Positions 7,781 through 17,745 are shown, counted from the first letter of the stretch. The stretch: DNA of 64,000 bases from Gammaproteobacteria bacterium Gsub (GCA_002007405.1 JYIN01000010.1:1-64000), one strand, 5' to 3'. Made by a program: numbers and translations. Notes: generated by a model not told the origin, from the letters alone.

Positions 7781-8737
7781 TTATAAATCTAAGGCTTCAA
7801 TTTCTAATAACATTTTGTTAATTTGTGGTCCTAATTGTGCCTTGTAGCCGTGCCAATTTTTGTAGGCGGTGAGCTTTTTATCTGCCTTGGGTTTGATTTC
7901 ATAATCGGCTAAATCCTGCTCATAGCCTTTTTTGGTTTCAGCTTGGATAATGAGTAGATAATTTAAAAACGGTACCACTGCTTGTTGAGAACTCCCCGTA
8001 GGACCGTGTCCAGGCACATAATTCTTGAGTTTTAGATTGACTGCGTATTTTAAGACTTTGATATTGCCGTGCATATCTGCTGAATTATCAAATCTTGCTT
8101 GTCGGTGGGAAAAACTGTTATCCCCTAGAAAGAGAGTTTTACTTGCTATATGCTCAATCATAATATCGGTATCAGTATGGGCTTTGGGTACTGGATTGTG
8201 AATTTTAAAATCTTCTCCAGCTGCTTGAATAATTTGTAAATGTTGGGTAGCATGGGTTGGATAAGTGGCAATTGTGCCTTTAGACACACCTTGAGTTAAA
8301 TTTTCTATAAGACTTACCCAAGTTGCACCAGCACCGTCTTTTGCTTGGGCAATCATATTGGGGTGTGCGTAAATTTTGACTTTTGGGTATTTTTCAACAA
8401 TTGCTTGATTGCCTAGCCAATGGTCGCCATGCACATGGGTATTAAAAACAGCTGTGATTGGTTTTTTGCTTATTTTCTTAATCTCTTCAATAATTTTTTT
8501 GCCCACAAGATACGAGCTGCCAGGGTCAATAACAACAACACCTGTGCTACCGATAACAATACCAGGATTATTCATAAAACCTTGATTTTTAGCATTCGGC
8601 TCGCCTAATGGACCATGAATGACAAAGACATTATCGCTGATTTGTTTAGGATTAAACTCGCCAAGACCTGCAATCATCCAAGCATTTGAGAATGTTGATA
8701 AGGTGAGTAAGGTAAGTAAAAAAGTGGTTTTTTTCAT
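7781..8737 (-). CDS. Secreted metallo-beta-lactamase-fold hydrolase, SoxH-like
   Basis: A 318-residue protein with an N-terminal signal peptide (MKKTTFLLTLLTLSTFSNAW) and the MBL metal motif H101-x-H103-x-D105-H106 (THVHGDHWLGN). Later metal-site positions are visible as PKAHTDTD, FLGDNSF and the terminal VPGHGP. Architecture and size resemble SoxH and the quinoprotein-relay zinc hydrolases, which are periplasmic thiol- or thioester-type hydrolases often found in sulfur oxidisers. The substrate cannot be read from the sequence. It faces the fad operon across a 411-bp gap and has no operon partner. The start is set by the signal peptide. Confidence 0.82.
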   Translation of the reverse strand: MKKTTFLLTLLTLSTFSNAWMIAGLGEFNPKQISDNVFVIHGPLGEPNAKNQGFMNNPGIVIGSTGVVVIDPGSSYLVGKKIIEEIKKISKKPITAVFNTHVHGDHWLGNQAIVEKYPKVKIYAHPNMIAQAKDGAGATWVSLIENLTQGVSKGTIATYPTHATQHLQIIQAAGEDFKIHNPVPKAHTDTDIMIEHIASKTLFLGDNSFSHRQARFDNSADMHGNIKVLKYAVNLKLKNYVPGHGPTGSSQQAVVPFLNYLLIIQAETKKGYEQDLADYEIKPKADKKLTAYKNWHGYKAQLGPQINKMLLEIEALDL

Positions 8738-8785
8738 TTTAATTTGTTGATTAGATTTAATGTTTTATTGTAGTGTATTCTACCC

Positions 8786-9105
8786 CGCAAGAGAAGGTTT
8801 TTTGTCGTAAAGGTATCTCAACAAAATCTATCCAAACCTTAGCAAAGAAAAATCCAGTGCAACTGAGGCTAGAGGATTTTTAACTAGACTGTTTTTTAAC
8901 TAATCTTAAGATATTTTATCTCCATTTGAGATGCAACATCTGCTAACGGGATAGTGGCAAAGAGTTTAACGATAAAATGGGTAACTATTTATTTTAATAT
9001 AACTCTAAAAAGCGCATTATTCACTTAGGAAAATGCCACCGATTGAATATATTAAAATGAATGAGAAGGAATGTAGGGGGCAATGTAATTATGTTATGGG
9101 TGCAT
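8786..9105 (+). repeat. Dispersed mosaic intergenic repeat, copy A (upstream of fadE)
   Basis: This occupies most of the 411-bp gap between the MBL gene and fadE. It shares an exact 20-mer, GATGCAACATCTGCTAACGG (8930-8949), with the reverse complement of 29616-29635. It also shares CCACCGATTGAATAT (9036-9050) with 29435-29449 and GGTATCTCAA-type sequence (about 8811-8842) with the complement of 55350-55380. Relative to copy B it lacks about 70 bp between two GTTTAA-containing direct repeats. No open reading frame is credible. It ends near TTATGGGTGCATAC, about 45 bp before the fadE ATG. Confidence 0.8.
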
Positions 9106-9148
9106 ACATTGAGTAAAACATTTTTATAAAATAGGTTATGATAGTGCC

Positions 9149-11506
9149 ATGTTAGTGTTTTATTACCTATCATTTATACTTTTAATTGGTCTTTTATTTA
9201 CTCGCTTACAAAGGCTATTTCCCATTTTTACATTGTTATTTTTAGTTTCTACGCTGTATTTTTTGGCAGTTTTATCAGTGCATAGCTGGGTTTTAATTGC
9301 TATTGGTTTGTTGTTTGTAGGGGTGTGGTTGGTGCTCAGTGTGGGTGTTGTGCGTGCTTGGCTGTTGAATATTTTTGCGAAAAAATTTATCCATCAAAGT
9401 AATATTGGCATAAGTGAAACTGAGAAAATTGCGATGCAAAGTGGGGATACACACTGGGAGGAGAATCTATTTTCTGCAAGACTAGATTGGGATAAATTAC
9501 ACAATGTGCAAACTCAGCCCCTAAGTCAAGAAGAGTGTGATTTTATTGCTGAAAAAGTCCCCGCTTTATGCCAACAGTTTTATCAACATGGTATGAGTAG
9601 GCAAACGCTTGAGGAGATTAAAAATCAAGGATTTTGGGCGTTTAATATTCCCAAAAAATACGGCGGTTTAGACTTTTGTGCACAGGCACATGCTACAATT
9701 TTAGCTCAACTCTCAGTTTGCGATGTGTCTTTGGCAGTAACTGTTATGGTGCCAAATTCCTTAGGACCTGGTGAGCTGATTTTGCACTATGGTGAGCAGA
9801 CACAAAAACAATCTCTATTGCCCAAGTTGGCTAGTGGTGAGCACATTCCTTGTTTTGCACTAACTTCTACTGATGCGGGTTCTGATGCAGGTGCTATGAG
9901 AGATACTGGCGTGGTTTGTGAGCAAATATATAAAGGCAAGAAAACCCTAGGGCTCAAACTTAATTGGGAAAAACGCTACACTACGCTAGCTCCGATTGCG
10001 ACTTTGATTGGGCTGGCATTTAAGACTTACGACCCAGATGGTTTATTGGGTGGCAATAAAACATTGGGCATTAGTTGTGCTTTGGTAGATGTGAATTTAC
10101 CGGGTGTGGATATTGGTCGTTATCATCATCCGATTGGTGGTTCTTTTGCCAACGGTCCGCATCAAGGCAGGGATGTTTTTATTCCACTGTCAGCTGTGAT
10201 TGGTGGCAGGCAAATGCTTGGGAAAGGCTGGGCAATGTTAATGGAGTCACTGTCTTTGGGGCGCGGCATTTCCTTGCCTTCCTTGTCTTTAGCAGGGTGC
10301 GAATTGGGGCTTAAAAGTAGCCTTGAATATAGTTTATTGAGGCGACAGTTCAAACAGGGTCTATATCGTTTTCAAGGAATAGCAGAAAAAATCATCCCGA
10401 TGGCAGCAGATATTATGCAAATGCAGGCAATGAGTATCTTTCATCTTAATTTGTTAGACCAAGGCATTAACCCCTCCCTTAGCTCTGCCATCTTAAAATA
10501 CCATCATACCGAGGCCCTACGCACCCATCTAAATACTGCTATGGATATTCATGCGGGCAAAGCGATAATGTTGGGTGATAAAAATTATCTTAGCAATATT
10601 TATGCAGCAATTCCCATTGCCATTACTGTTGAGGGGGCCAATATTCTAACCCGATCAATGATTATCTTTGGTCAAGGTTTAATGCGTTGTCATCCGTATT
10701 TAAAAGATGAAATTGCACAATTAGCAAATAAAAATACTGCTGGATTGAGTTTGCTACTAGGCAAACATTTGCAACATATCATTTGGGTCAAGACAAAGAG
10801 TTTTTTTTATGGGCTTAACGCCGCGCTTAGCCCCTTACCGAGGGCGACATTATCTAAAGTTACCCGCCCCTATTATCAAAAAATTAGCGCCCTAAGTGCA
10901 AGCTTTGCTTTTTTGGTTGAGATAGCGGTACTCAAATTTGGTATCGGGCTAAAGTTTCAAGAATCTATCAATGGTTTGTTTGCTGATGTGTTAATACGCT
11001 TATACGCCTTATCCACTACGCTGAAATTTTATGATGAGCAACGCTCAGATAGCCATACCAACCTTATACATTGGATTGGACAGACACAATCTCGTCAAAT
11101 TCAGTTAATTTTGCTTGAAATTAGCCAACAATTTAAACTAAGCTCGTTGTTGCGTTTGCTTATTTTGCCCCGAGGAATCAGTCAAAAGTCGCCAAAACTC
11201 AGCCTGCAAAATCAACTCATCAAGCAATTGATAGGCGACCCAGTATTAAAAAACGCCCTAACCAAGAGCGTTATTCTGCCCTATAAATCACACCCCTTAA
11301 AACAATTAGATAAGGCATTTAAATTAGCACTCCAAGCTGAGGAAATTTATCAATCTGTGGGCTTTGTTGATGATTTGATAGCTATTGGAAAATTATTAAA
11401 TAGCGATAAAATTAACCAACAGCAGCACGATTTATTAGTAGAATTGACCCAACTAAGAGCAGATATTTTATCGGTGAATGATTATGCGAGGTCTTATGAA
11501 GATTAA
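9149..11506 (+). CDS. fadE: Membrane-anchored acyl-CoA dehydrogenase FadE
   Basis: Flavoprotein for the first step of fatty-acid beta-oxidation, making trans-2-enoyl-CoA. The length (785) and domain order match FadE of E. coli (814). Two or three hydrophobic helices (residues about 1-75) come first, then the acyl-CoA dehydrogenase domains with FALTSTDAGSDAG, then the signature ITVEGANILTRSMIIFGQG containing the expected catalytic Glu, then the FadE-specific C-terminal domain. It is first in a four-gene operon; its end overlaps the next gene by 11 bases. A promoter would lie in or just after repeat copy A. Confidence 0.93.
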   Translation: MLVFYYLSFILLIGLLFTRLQRLFPIFTLLFLVSTLYFLAVLSVHSWVLIAIGLLFVGVWLVLSVGVVRAWLLNIFAKKFIHQSNIGISETEKIAMQSGDTHWEENLFSARLDWDKLHNVQTQPLSQEECDFIAEKVPALCQQFYQHGMSRQTLEEIKNQGFWAFNIPKKYGGLDFCAQAHATILAQLSVCDVSLAVTVMVPNSLGPGELILHYGEQTQKQSLLPKLASGEHIPCFALTSTDAGSDAGAMRDTGVVCEQIYKGKKTLGLKLNWEKRYTTLAPIATLIGLAFKTYDPDGLLGGNKTLGISCALVDVNLPGVDIGRYHHPIGGSFANGPHQGRDVFIPLSAVIGGRQMLGKGWAMLMESLSLGRGISLPSLSLAGCELGLKSSLEYSLLRRQFKQGLYRFQGIAEKIIPMAADIMQMQAMSIFHLNLLDQGINPSLSSAILKYHHTEALRTHLNTAMDIHAGKAIMLGDKNYLSNIYAAIPIAITVEGANILTRSMIIFGQGLMRCHPYLKDEIAQLANKNTAGLSLLLGKHLQHIIWVKTKSFFYGLNAALSPLPRATLSKVTRPYYQKISALSASFAFLVEIAVLKFGIGLKFQESINGLFADVLIRLYALSTTLKFYDEQRSDSHTNLIHWIGQTQSRQIQLILLEISQQFKLSSLLRLLILPRGISQKSPKLSLQNQLIKQLIGDPVLKNALTKSVILPYKSHPLKQLDKAFKLALQAEEIYQSVGFVDDLIAIGKLLNSDKINQQQHDLLVELTQLRADILSVNDYARSYED

Positions 11507-13880
11507 CCAAGTTGCTGTTCTGGGCAGTGGGATGATGGGCGGGCAAATTGCTGCGATGTTTGCCAATGCCAATATCCCAACCTTGTTATTTGATTATAAA
11601 AAAAAGATCTTAGCAGACAATATCAAAAAACTATCCACCCTTACCCCTCCCGCCTTTACTCAAAATCTACAGCAGCAGTGGCTAACGCCTTGTAGTTATA
11701 AACAAGATTTAGATAAACTCAGCGTTTGTGACTTGGTTATTGAGGCGATTATTGAAGACTTTGATGCCAAGCGAGATTTGTTTATCAAGGTTGTTAAAAA
11801 ATTACCCAAGCATGCTATTTTGGCAAGCAATACCTCAAGTTTAAGTATTACCAAAATGCAATTTGAGCTTGATCGACACCAAGAGCGGTTTTGTGGTATT
11901 CATTTTTTCAATCCGCCGCGTTATATGCCTTTGGTTGAACTAGTTGCTGGCAAGCAAACCGAGTCCAAAGTATTAACGGATCTGGAGGTGTTTTTAACCA
12001 CACAGTTAGGCAAAAACATCATCCATAGCAATGATGAAGTGGGCTTTATTGCCAATCGTATTGGGGTATTTTCCATTGCTGCGTGTATTCACCATGCCAA
12101 GCGTTTCTCTCTTGGTTTTGACACCATTGATGCTCTTACAGGGGTGTTACTACACCGCCCCAAAAGTGCTACTTTTAGAACTGCAGATTTGGTTGGCTTA
12201 GACATTCTTAAACATGTATTAAAGCAATTTTACCAGCAACACATAAACGACCCGTGGAGGGCGTATTTTTTGGCACCCAGTTGGTTAGATGATTTGGTCG
12301 CACAACAACATTTAGGTGTGAAAACCAAAATTGGCATTTATTACAAAGAAAAAAATAAAATTAAAGTTTATCAAACTCAGAGTAGAGAATATCAATTAGC
12401 GGATTATGGAGTCGATAAAAAAGTTAAAAAAATCCTCAAGCAAGACCTTAAAAACCAACTACCACAGTTAAAAAACTGTAACCATTCACAAGCACAATTT
12501 ATCTATGCTGTGCTCAAAGACACCGCACTTTATAGTGCTTATCATTTAGATTCAATTGCCAATTCAACCCGTGATGTTGACTGGGCACTGCATTGGGGGT
12601 TTGGCTGGGAGATAGGGATTTTTGAATATTGGCAAACACTGGGCGTTGCCAACGGAGTTGCCTTATTTGGCGAAGACAGCAAACAATACCTGCCTACTTG
12701 GCTACAGAATTGCGAAAATTTTTACACCCAGCAAGGCGCTTGGTCGCCAGAACTAGGGCAATTTATCCCTTATTCTGGTTTATCGGTCTATAACACCCAA
12801 CTGTGTCGCCCTACACTCTTAAATGAAGCGCTTAAAGATCAAGGAGAGACTGTGTTTGAAAATAACTCAGCACGCTGTTGGCATCAGGGTGATAGGGTGC
12901 TGATTTTCACCTTTAAAACGCAACTGCATACACTCAATTTAGAGGTTATCCAATCATTAGACAAGGCGATTAACGAGGCACAGGAAAATTTCCAAGCCTT
13001 AGTTATATGGCAAGCTAAGCCTCCTTTTTCAGCAGGTGCTAATCTTTATGAGGTAGTTGCTGGGGCAAAATTGGGTATGATTGAACATCAATCCCTACTT
13101 AGTAATGTAAAACAAAAGGCTTGGTCATTATTAAAACCCGAGCTACCTAGTGTTGCACATTTGTTGCCCATTAACGCACTTATTCAACAATTACAAAATA
13201 CTTTTAGCCGTCTTAAATATAGTTCTATTCCTGTGGTTTCGGCAGTGCAAGGTTTGGCACTTGGTGGTGGTTGTGAGTTATTACTACATACAGACCGTGT
13301 GGTAGCGAGTTGTGAAAGTTATATTGGGTTGGTAGAAATGGGGGTGGGATTGTTGCCTGCTGGCGGGGGCTGTTGTGTGATGGCAGAGCGTAGTAGCGAA
13401 CAAGGCGCTCGGTTTGAAGTTTTAGCACAATATTTTGAACAAATTGGCACAGCGCGTGTTTCTAACAGTGCTGAACAGGCACGGAAAATGGGGTATTTGC
13501 GCCAAACAGATGTCATTATCGCCCAACCTTTAGAGTTACTTTATATTGCCAAACAGCAAGCAAAATTATTGCTTAAACAACATTATCGCCCCTCTAATCC
13601 CAACGCTTTGATTAAAGTTGGCGGGCGCGAGGCTCGGGCAAACATTTTAGCGCAATTGACCAATATGCGCGCTGGAGGATATATTTCAGAATACGATTAT
13701 TTTATTGCCGAGAAAGTCGCTGATACTATTTGTGGTGGTGATGTTGATGCTGGAACCGAGGTTGGTAGAGCGTATTTGTTAGATTTAGAACGCCACCATT
13801 TTTTGGATTTATTAAAACAAGAAAAAACTCAAAAGCGGATTGAACACATGCTGACTCAACATAAGCCACTTAGGAATTGA
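11496..13880 (+). CDS. Bifunctional 3-hydroxyacyl-CoA dehydrogenase / enoyl-CoA hydratase (HAD-first, FadN-like)
   Basis: Does the second and third beta-oxidation steps. The dehydrogenase comes first (NAD motif GSGMMGGQ; catalytic His in GIHFFNPPRYMPLVELVAG; DEVGFIANRIG), followed by the dehydrogenase C-domains. The enoyl-CoA hydratase/crotonase domain lies at the C-terminus (oxyanion motif FSAGANLYEV, then GLALGGGCELLLHTDRV and EMGVGLLPAGGG). This HAD-before-ECH order is that of B. subtilis FadN (about 790 residues) and relatives, opposite to E. coli FadB/FadJ. The ATG at 11496 is preferred because GAGG precedes it by five bases; it gives 794 residues. It overlaps fadE and is followed by the thiolase after one base. 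Confidence 0.92.
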   Translation: MKINQVAVLGSGMMGGQIAAMFANANIPTLLFDYKKKILADNIKKLSTLTPPAFTQNLQQQWLTPCSYKQDLDKLSVCDLVIEAIIEDFDAKRDLFIKVVKKLPKHAILASNTSSLSITKMQFELDRHQERFCGIHFFNPPRYMPLVELVAGKQTESKVLTDLEVFLTTQLGKNIIHSNDEVGFIANRIGVFSIAACIHHAKRFSLGFDTIDALTGVLLHRPKSATFRTADLVGLDILKHVLKQFYQQHINDPWRAYFLAPSWLDDLVAQQHLGVKTKIGIYYKEKNKIKVYQTQSREYQLADYGVDKKVKKILKQDLKNQLPQLKNCNHSQAQFIYAVLKDTALYSAYHLDSIANSTRDVDWALHWGFGWEIGIFEYWQTLGVANGVALFGEDSKQYLPTWLQNCENFYTQQGAWSPELGQFIPYSGLSVYNTQLCRPTLLNEALKDQGETVFENNSARCWHQGDRVLIFTFKTQLHTLNLEVIQSLDKAINEAQENFQALVIWQAKPPFSAGANLYEVVAGAKLGMIEHQSLLSNVKQKAWSLLKPELPSVAHLLPINALIQQLQNTFSRLKYSSIPVVSAVQGLALGGGCELLLHTDRVVASCESYIGLVEMGVGLLPAGGGCCVMAERSSEQGARFEVLAQYFEQIGTARVSNSAEQARKMGYLRQTDVIIAQPLELLYIAKQQAKLLLKQHYRPSNPNALIKVGGREARANILAQLTNMRAGGYISEYDYFIAEKVADTICGGDVDAGTEVGRAYLLDLERHHFLDLLKQEKTQKRIEHMLTQHKPLRN

Positions 13881-13881
13881 T

Positions 13882-15063
13882 ATGAAAGATTGTTATATTG
13901 TTAGCGCATTACGCACCCCAGTTGGTAAAGCAGGTGGCGTGTTTAAATACACCCGCCCAGATGATTTGCTTAGCTTTATACTTAAGCAATCTTTATCTGC
14001 TAACCCCAGTTTGGATCCTAGTAGCATTGATGATGTTATTATTGGTTGCGCCATGCCTGAGGCACAACAAGGGTTGAATATTGCTAGAATTGCACTTTTG
14101 TTGGCAGATTATCCGCAATCGGTAGCAGGTGTTACGGTTAATCGTTTTTGTGCCTCAGGCTTGCAGTCAATTGCCCAAGCTGCTGATCGGATTCGCCTTG
14201 GAGAGGCGCAAGTTATGGTAGCAGGCGGGGTTGAGAGCATGAGCATGATTCCGATGTCAGGGCACACACCTAGTTTTAATCCCAAAATTTTTGCCAATGA
14301 GCATTACAAAATTGCCTATGGCATGGGTGTTACCGCTGAACAAGTAGTGCAAAAATACCGCATTGGACGACAAGAGCAAGATAACTTTGCCTTGCAAAGC
14401 CACAAACGCGCCGCTAAAGCCCAAAGTGCAAATTTATTTGCTGACGAAATTATCCCTTACACGGTGCAAAACCATATTTATAACCCTCAGACACAAAACG
14501 CTGAGACAGTATCCACCGTAGTAACAGCAGATGAAGGGGTGCGTTTAGATACCTCGTTTGAAAAACTAACCGCCTTAAAGCCTGTATTTGATAAAAACGG
14601 CAGTGTTACTGCCGGTAATGCTTCACAAATGAGTGATGCAGCTGGGGCAGTATTATTGTGTAGTGAGCGTGCATTAAAAACCTTTAACTTAGAGCCATTA
14701 GCACGGTTCGTTGGCTATAGTGTAAGCGGTGTAGCACCTGAAATTATGGGCATTGGTCCTGTGCTTGCTATACCTAAAGTATTAAAACAGTGTGGCTTGG
14801 AGCAGGAGAATTTAGCACATATTGAGTTGAATGAGGCGTTTGCTGCACAAAGTCTGGCAGTTATTCATAATTTAGGATTAGATACTGATATTGTCAATCC
14901 CCTAGGTGGTGCAATCGCCCTAGGTCATCCTTTAGGCGCTACTGGCACACTGCGTACTGCCACCTTGCTTCATCACCTGCGTCGGAGTAATAATCGCTAC
15001 GGTATGGTCAGCATGTGCATCGGGTCCGGCATGGGTGCAGCAGCAGTTTTTGAGCATTTATGA
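13882..15063 (+). CDS. fadA: Acetyl-CoA C-acyltransferase (3-ketoacyl-CoA thiolase)
   Basis: Thiolytic cleavage of 3-ketoacyl-CoA, closing the beta-oxidation cycle. At 393 residues it matches the family. The nucleophilic Cys lies in [12 protein letters not shown] near residue 92. NEAFAAQ, the His motif [10 protein letters not shown] and the C-terminal Cys motif CIGSGMGAA are all intact. It begins one base after the preceding stop and shares an ATGA overlap with the next gene. FadA and AtoB types cannot be told apart by motif alone; the operon favours a degradative role. Confidence 0.93.
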   Translation: MKDCYIVSALRTPVGKAGGVFKYTRPDDLLSFILKQSLSANPSLDPSSIDDVIIGCAMPEAQQGLNIARIALLLADYPQSVAGVTVNRFCASGLQSIAQAADRIRLGEAQVMVAGGVESMSMIPMSGHTPSFNPKIFANEHYKIAYGMGVTAEQVVQKYRIGRQEQDNFALQSHKRAAKAQSANLFADEIIPYTVQNHIYNPQTQNAETVSTVVTADEGVRLDTSFEKLTALKPVFDKNGSVTAGNASQMSDAAGAVLLCSERALKTFNLEPLARFVGYSVSGVAPEIMGIGPVLAIPKVLKQCGLEQENLAHIELNEAFAAQSLAVIHNLGLDTDIVNPLGGAIALGHPLGATGTLRTATLLHHLRRSNNRYGMVSMCIGSGMGAAAVFEHL

Positions 15064-17675
15064 GTACCAATCACCCTTATAGAACGCGAATACTCTCAAT
15101 TGATGGGGGAGGTGTGCGCGGCGTTATACCTGCAGTTATACTAAAATATTTAGAAGAAAAATTACAAAATCTAAGTAATAATCCTGATGCTAGAATTGCA
15201 CACTATTTTGATTTATTTGCTGGCACCAGCACTGGGGCGCTTATTGTGGCAGGGTTGCTTGTCCCTGATAAAGATAACAAGCCACGCTACAGCGCCCAAC
15301 AAATGGTAGAGTTGTATAAAAATACTGCCCATATTATTTTTAACGCCTCACTATTACAATCTATCAAATCCGTCTCAGGTATTCTTGATGTTAAATATAA
15401 TGCCGAAGGTTTTGAGGGGGTGCTTGATGCGAACTTTGGGAATTGTGAATTAAAAGACTTACTCAAGCCTTGTTTAATTCCAGCTTATGACTTACAGCAC
15501 AGTAAAAACTATTATTTTCGCCAGTATTTAGCACACAAAAACCCTGAGCACAATTATTATATCCGCGATGTTTTGCGTGCTACCAGTGCTGCACCAACTT
15601 ATTTTTCACCTGCCCAGATTTTAGCGGTGGAAGGCAAATACGAACATTGTTTTATTGATGGGGGTATATTTGCGATTAATCCTGCCCCTTCGGCTTATGC
15701 AGAATACCGCAACCTGAACCCTTCCCACCACGCCAAAGATACAATGATGCTATCGTTGGGAACGGGCAGAAAAAGCTTGCAGGTGGATTGTGAAAAACTC
15801 CAGCACCTAGGGGCTATGGAATGGCGCGACATTGCCAGTAATATTATTGCCACAGCAACGCCCGAGGCATCGCATGAGCAATTACAGGCGGTGTATAATC
15901 GTAGTTCTTATTATTTGAGGTTAAACGCAGATTTTGATCCATTACATTCGTGCAGTTTAGACAATAGTGATAAGGCTTATTTGGCATATTTAGTGGAACT
16001 AGGTGGGCAAGTGGTGAAAAAAAACCAAAACGCACTTGATAAGTTTGCTCAGCAGTTGATTGACAACAATCCAAAATCTAGCCAATATCAACAAACTCGG
16101 CTCACTTATTATTTGGACAATGCTGCACAATATGCGCCTAAGAATGTTGCCCTCATTGGTTTTGATACACCGATTAACTATACGCAGTTACGCCACCATA
16201 GTTTGGCGCTGTGCGCTTATTTATCTAAACATACTGAGCCGGGCGTGGTGGCAATTATGCTACCTAATTTACTCTCTTTTCCCGTGAGTTTGTTTGCCGT
16301 ATGGTATAGCAATCGCACTGCAACTTTAGTTAATCCATTGGTTAGTAGTGATGAATTACTTAAACAATGTTTAGATAGTGGGGCAAAAACTATCATCGTA
16401 GCCCAGTTATTTTTAAAAACTTTGCAAAATATTATTGCTAAAACCGCTATTAAAAATGTAATTACTGTTGAGATAGGCGATCTGCAACCTAAATTAAAAC
16501 GCCACTTACTCAACGGGGTAAGTTTTATTAAACACCCTAATTTAGCGAGAAACATAGATAATGTGGATTCTGTATGTCTAGATAAGATTTTAAAAAACAA
16601 GACCCCTATCAATGCAAATATTCAACTGGATAATGATATTGCTTTATTACAATACACTGGCGGTACCAGCGGCACGCTAAAGGCTGCGGTATTAACGCAT
16701 CAAAATATAGATGCCAATATCAAGCAAGTGCAACATTGGTTAGATGATAAAATCACTAGCAGTAGCATGATTTTGACAGCATTGCCGCTCTATCATATTT
16801 TTGCTATGAGTGTCAATTTGTTGTTATTTATTCACTTAAAGGCGAGTAGTGTTTTGGTGGCAAATCCTCGACAGATAAAGCAATTAATTCACCCGTTAGA
16901 AAAATATCCCATTGAGGTTATCACTGGGGTTAATACTTTGTTTAGCGTCTTAGTGCGCTACCCGAAGTTTTCCAAACTTGACCATTCTAATCTCAAATTT
17001 GTCATCGGCGGGGGTATGGCAGTGAATGAAGGTGTTGCTAAATTATGGCAACAACAAACTGGCAAGCCCATCACCCAAGGCTACGGGCTTAGCGAATGCT
17101 CGCCAGTGGTTAGTGTTGATGCCAATGATATTAGTGATTTTACTGGCTCAGTCGGTAAAGCTTTAATTGACACACAAATCAAAATCTTAGATCCGCAATC
17201 AAAAGAATGTGCGTTTAATAAGGTTGGGGAAATTGTTATCAAAGGTCCTCAGGTAATGGAATCTTATTGGAAAAAACCAGAATTAAACCAACAAGTTTTT
17301 ACCGAAGATGGATTTTTTCGTAGTGGAGATTTAGGATATTTAGACAATAAGGGGCGACTTTTTATAGTTGACAGGCTAAAAGAGATGATGATTGTCTCAG
17401 GTTTTAATGTCTATCCTAATGAGGTTGAAAAAGTACTTAACCAACATCCCGAAGTGATTGAATCTGCATGTGTGGGTATGAATGATGAGCAGGGCAATCA
17501 GCATGTTAAGGCATTTGTAGTAAAAAAACAAAACACTGATTTGAGTGCAAAACAACTCATTGCTTATTGTCAAGAACATCTTAGCCATTACAAAATTCCA
17601 AAGGCTATTGAATGGATAGACAACTTACCAAAAACACCTGTTGGTAAAGTTTTAAAACGAAAATTAAAGACCTGA
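15060..17675 (+). CDS. Fusion of patatin-like phospholipase and long-chain acyl-CoA ligase
   Basis: One 871-residue protein with two complete enzymes. Residues 1 to about 330 are a patatin domain: oxyanion motif DGGGVRG (15-21), nucleophile elbow GTSTG (Ser57), and catalytic Asp200 in DGG. Residues from about 345 to 871 are an ANL adenylate-forming enzyme of FadD type: P-loop YTGGTSGTLK (532-541), YGLSECSPV, the hinge region SGDLGYLD and VDRLKEMMIVSGFNVYP, and the C-terminal catalytic Lys region PKTPVGKVLKRKL. The A3 loop has LKAA where PKGA is usual. Expected activities are release of fatty acid from a lipid and its ATP-dependent loading on CoA. It is last in the fad operon (ATGA overlap). 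No signal peptide, so cytoplasmic or at the inner face of the membrane. Confidence 0.9.
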   Translation: MSTNHPYRTRILSIDGGGVRGVIPAVILKYLEEKLQNLSNNPDARIAHYFDLFAGTSTGALIVAGLLVPDKDNKPRYSAQQMVELYKNTAHIIFNASLLQSIKSVSGILDVKYNAEGFEGVLDANFGNCELKDLLKPCLIPAYDLQHSKNYYFRQYLAHKNPEHNYYIRDVLRATSAAPTYFSPAQILAVEGKYEHCFIDGGIFAINPAPSAYAEYRNLNPSHHAKDTMMLSLGTGRKSLQVDCEKLQHLGAMEWRDIASNIIATATPEASHEQLQAVYNRSSYYLRLNADFDPLHSCSLDNSDKAYLAYLVELGGQVVKKNQNALDKFAQQLIDNNPKSSQYQQTRLTYYLDNAAQYAPKNVALIGFDTPINYTQLRHHSLALCAYLSKHTEPGVVAIMLPNLLSFPVSLFAVWYSNRTATLVNPLVSSDELLKQCLDSGAKTIIVAQLFLKTLQNIIAKTAIKNVITVEIGDLQPKLKRHLLNGVSFIKHPNLARNIDNVDSVCLDKILKNKTPINANIQLDNDIALLQYTGGTSGTLKAAVLTHQNIDANIKQVQHWLDDKITSSSMILTALPLYHIFAMSVNLLLFIHLKASSVLVANPRQIKQLIHPLEKYPIEVITGVNTLFSVLVRYPKFSKLDHSNLKFVIGGGMAVNEGVAKLWQQQTGKPITQGYGLSECSPVVSVDANDISDFTGSVGKALIDTQIKILDPQSKECAFNKVGEIVIKGPQVMESYWKKPELNQQVFTEDGFFRSGDLGYLDNKGRLFIVDRLKEMMIVSGFNVYPNEVEKVLNQHPEVIESACVGMNDEQGNQHVKAFVVKKQNTDLSAKQLIAYCQEHLSHYKIPKAIEWIDNLPKTPVGKVLKRKLKT

Positions 17676-17687
17676 TAATTGCCCTAA

Positions 17688-17726
17688 AGCGTTAATAATC
17701 TCTAATACAAACGCTGCGTGTTTTTT
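17688..17726 (+). terminator. Possible terminator of the fad operon
   Basis: AGCGTT (17688-17693) and AACGCT (17710-17715) can form a 6-bp stem with a 16-base loop, followed after five bases by T6. The large loop and short stem make this weak, but it lies 12 bases after the last fad gene stop. Confidence 0.35.
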
Positions 17727-17745
17727 ATTTTTTGTGATTTTAATA

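Noticed and set aside
8786-9105. Riboswitch or structured leader for the fad operon
   Set aside because: The sequence is a dispersed repeat found in inverted orientation at other loci, and no known aptamer core was seen.
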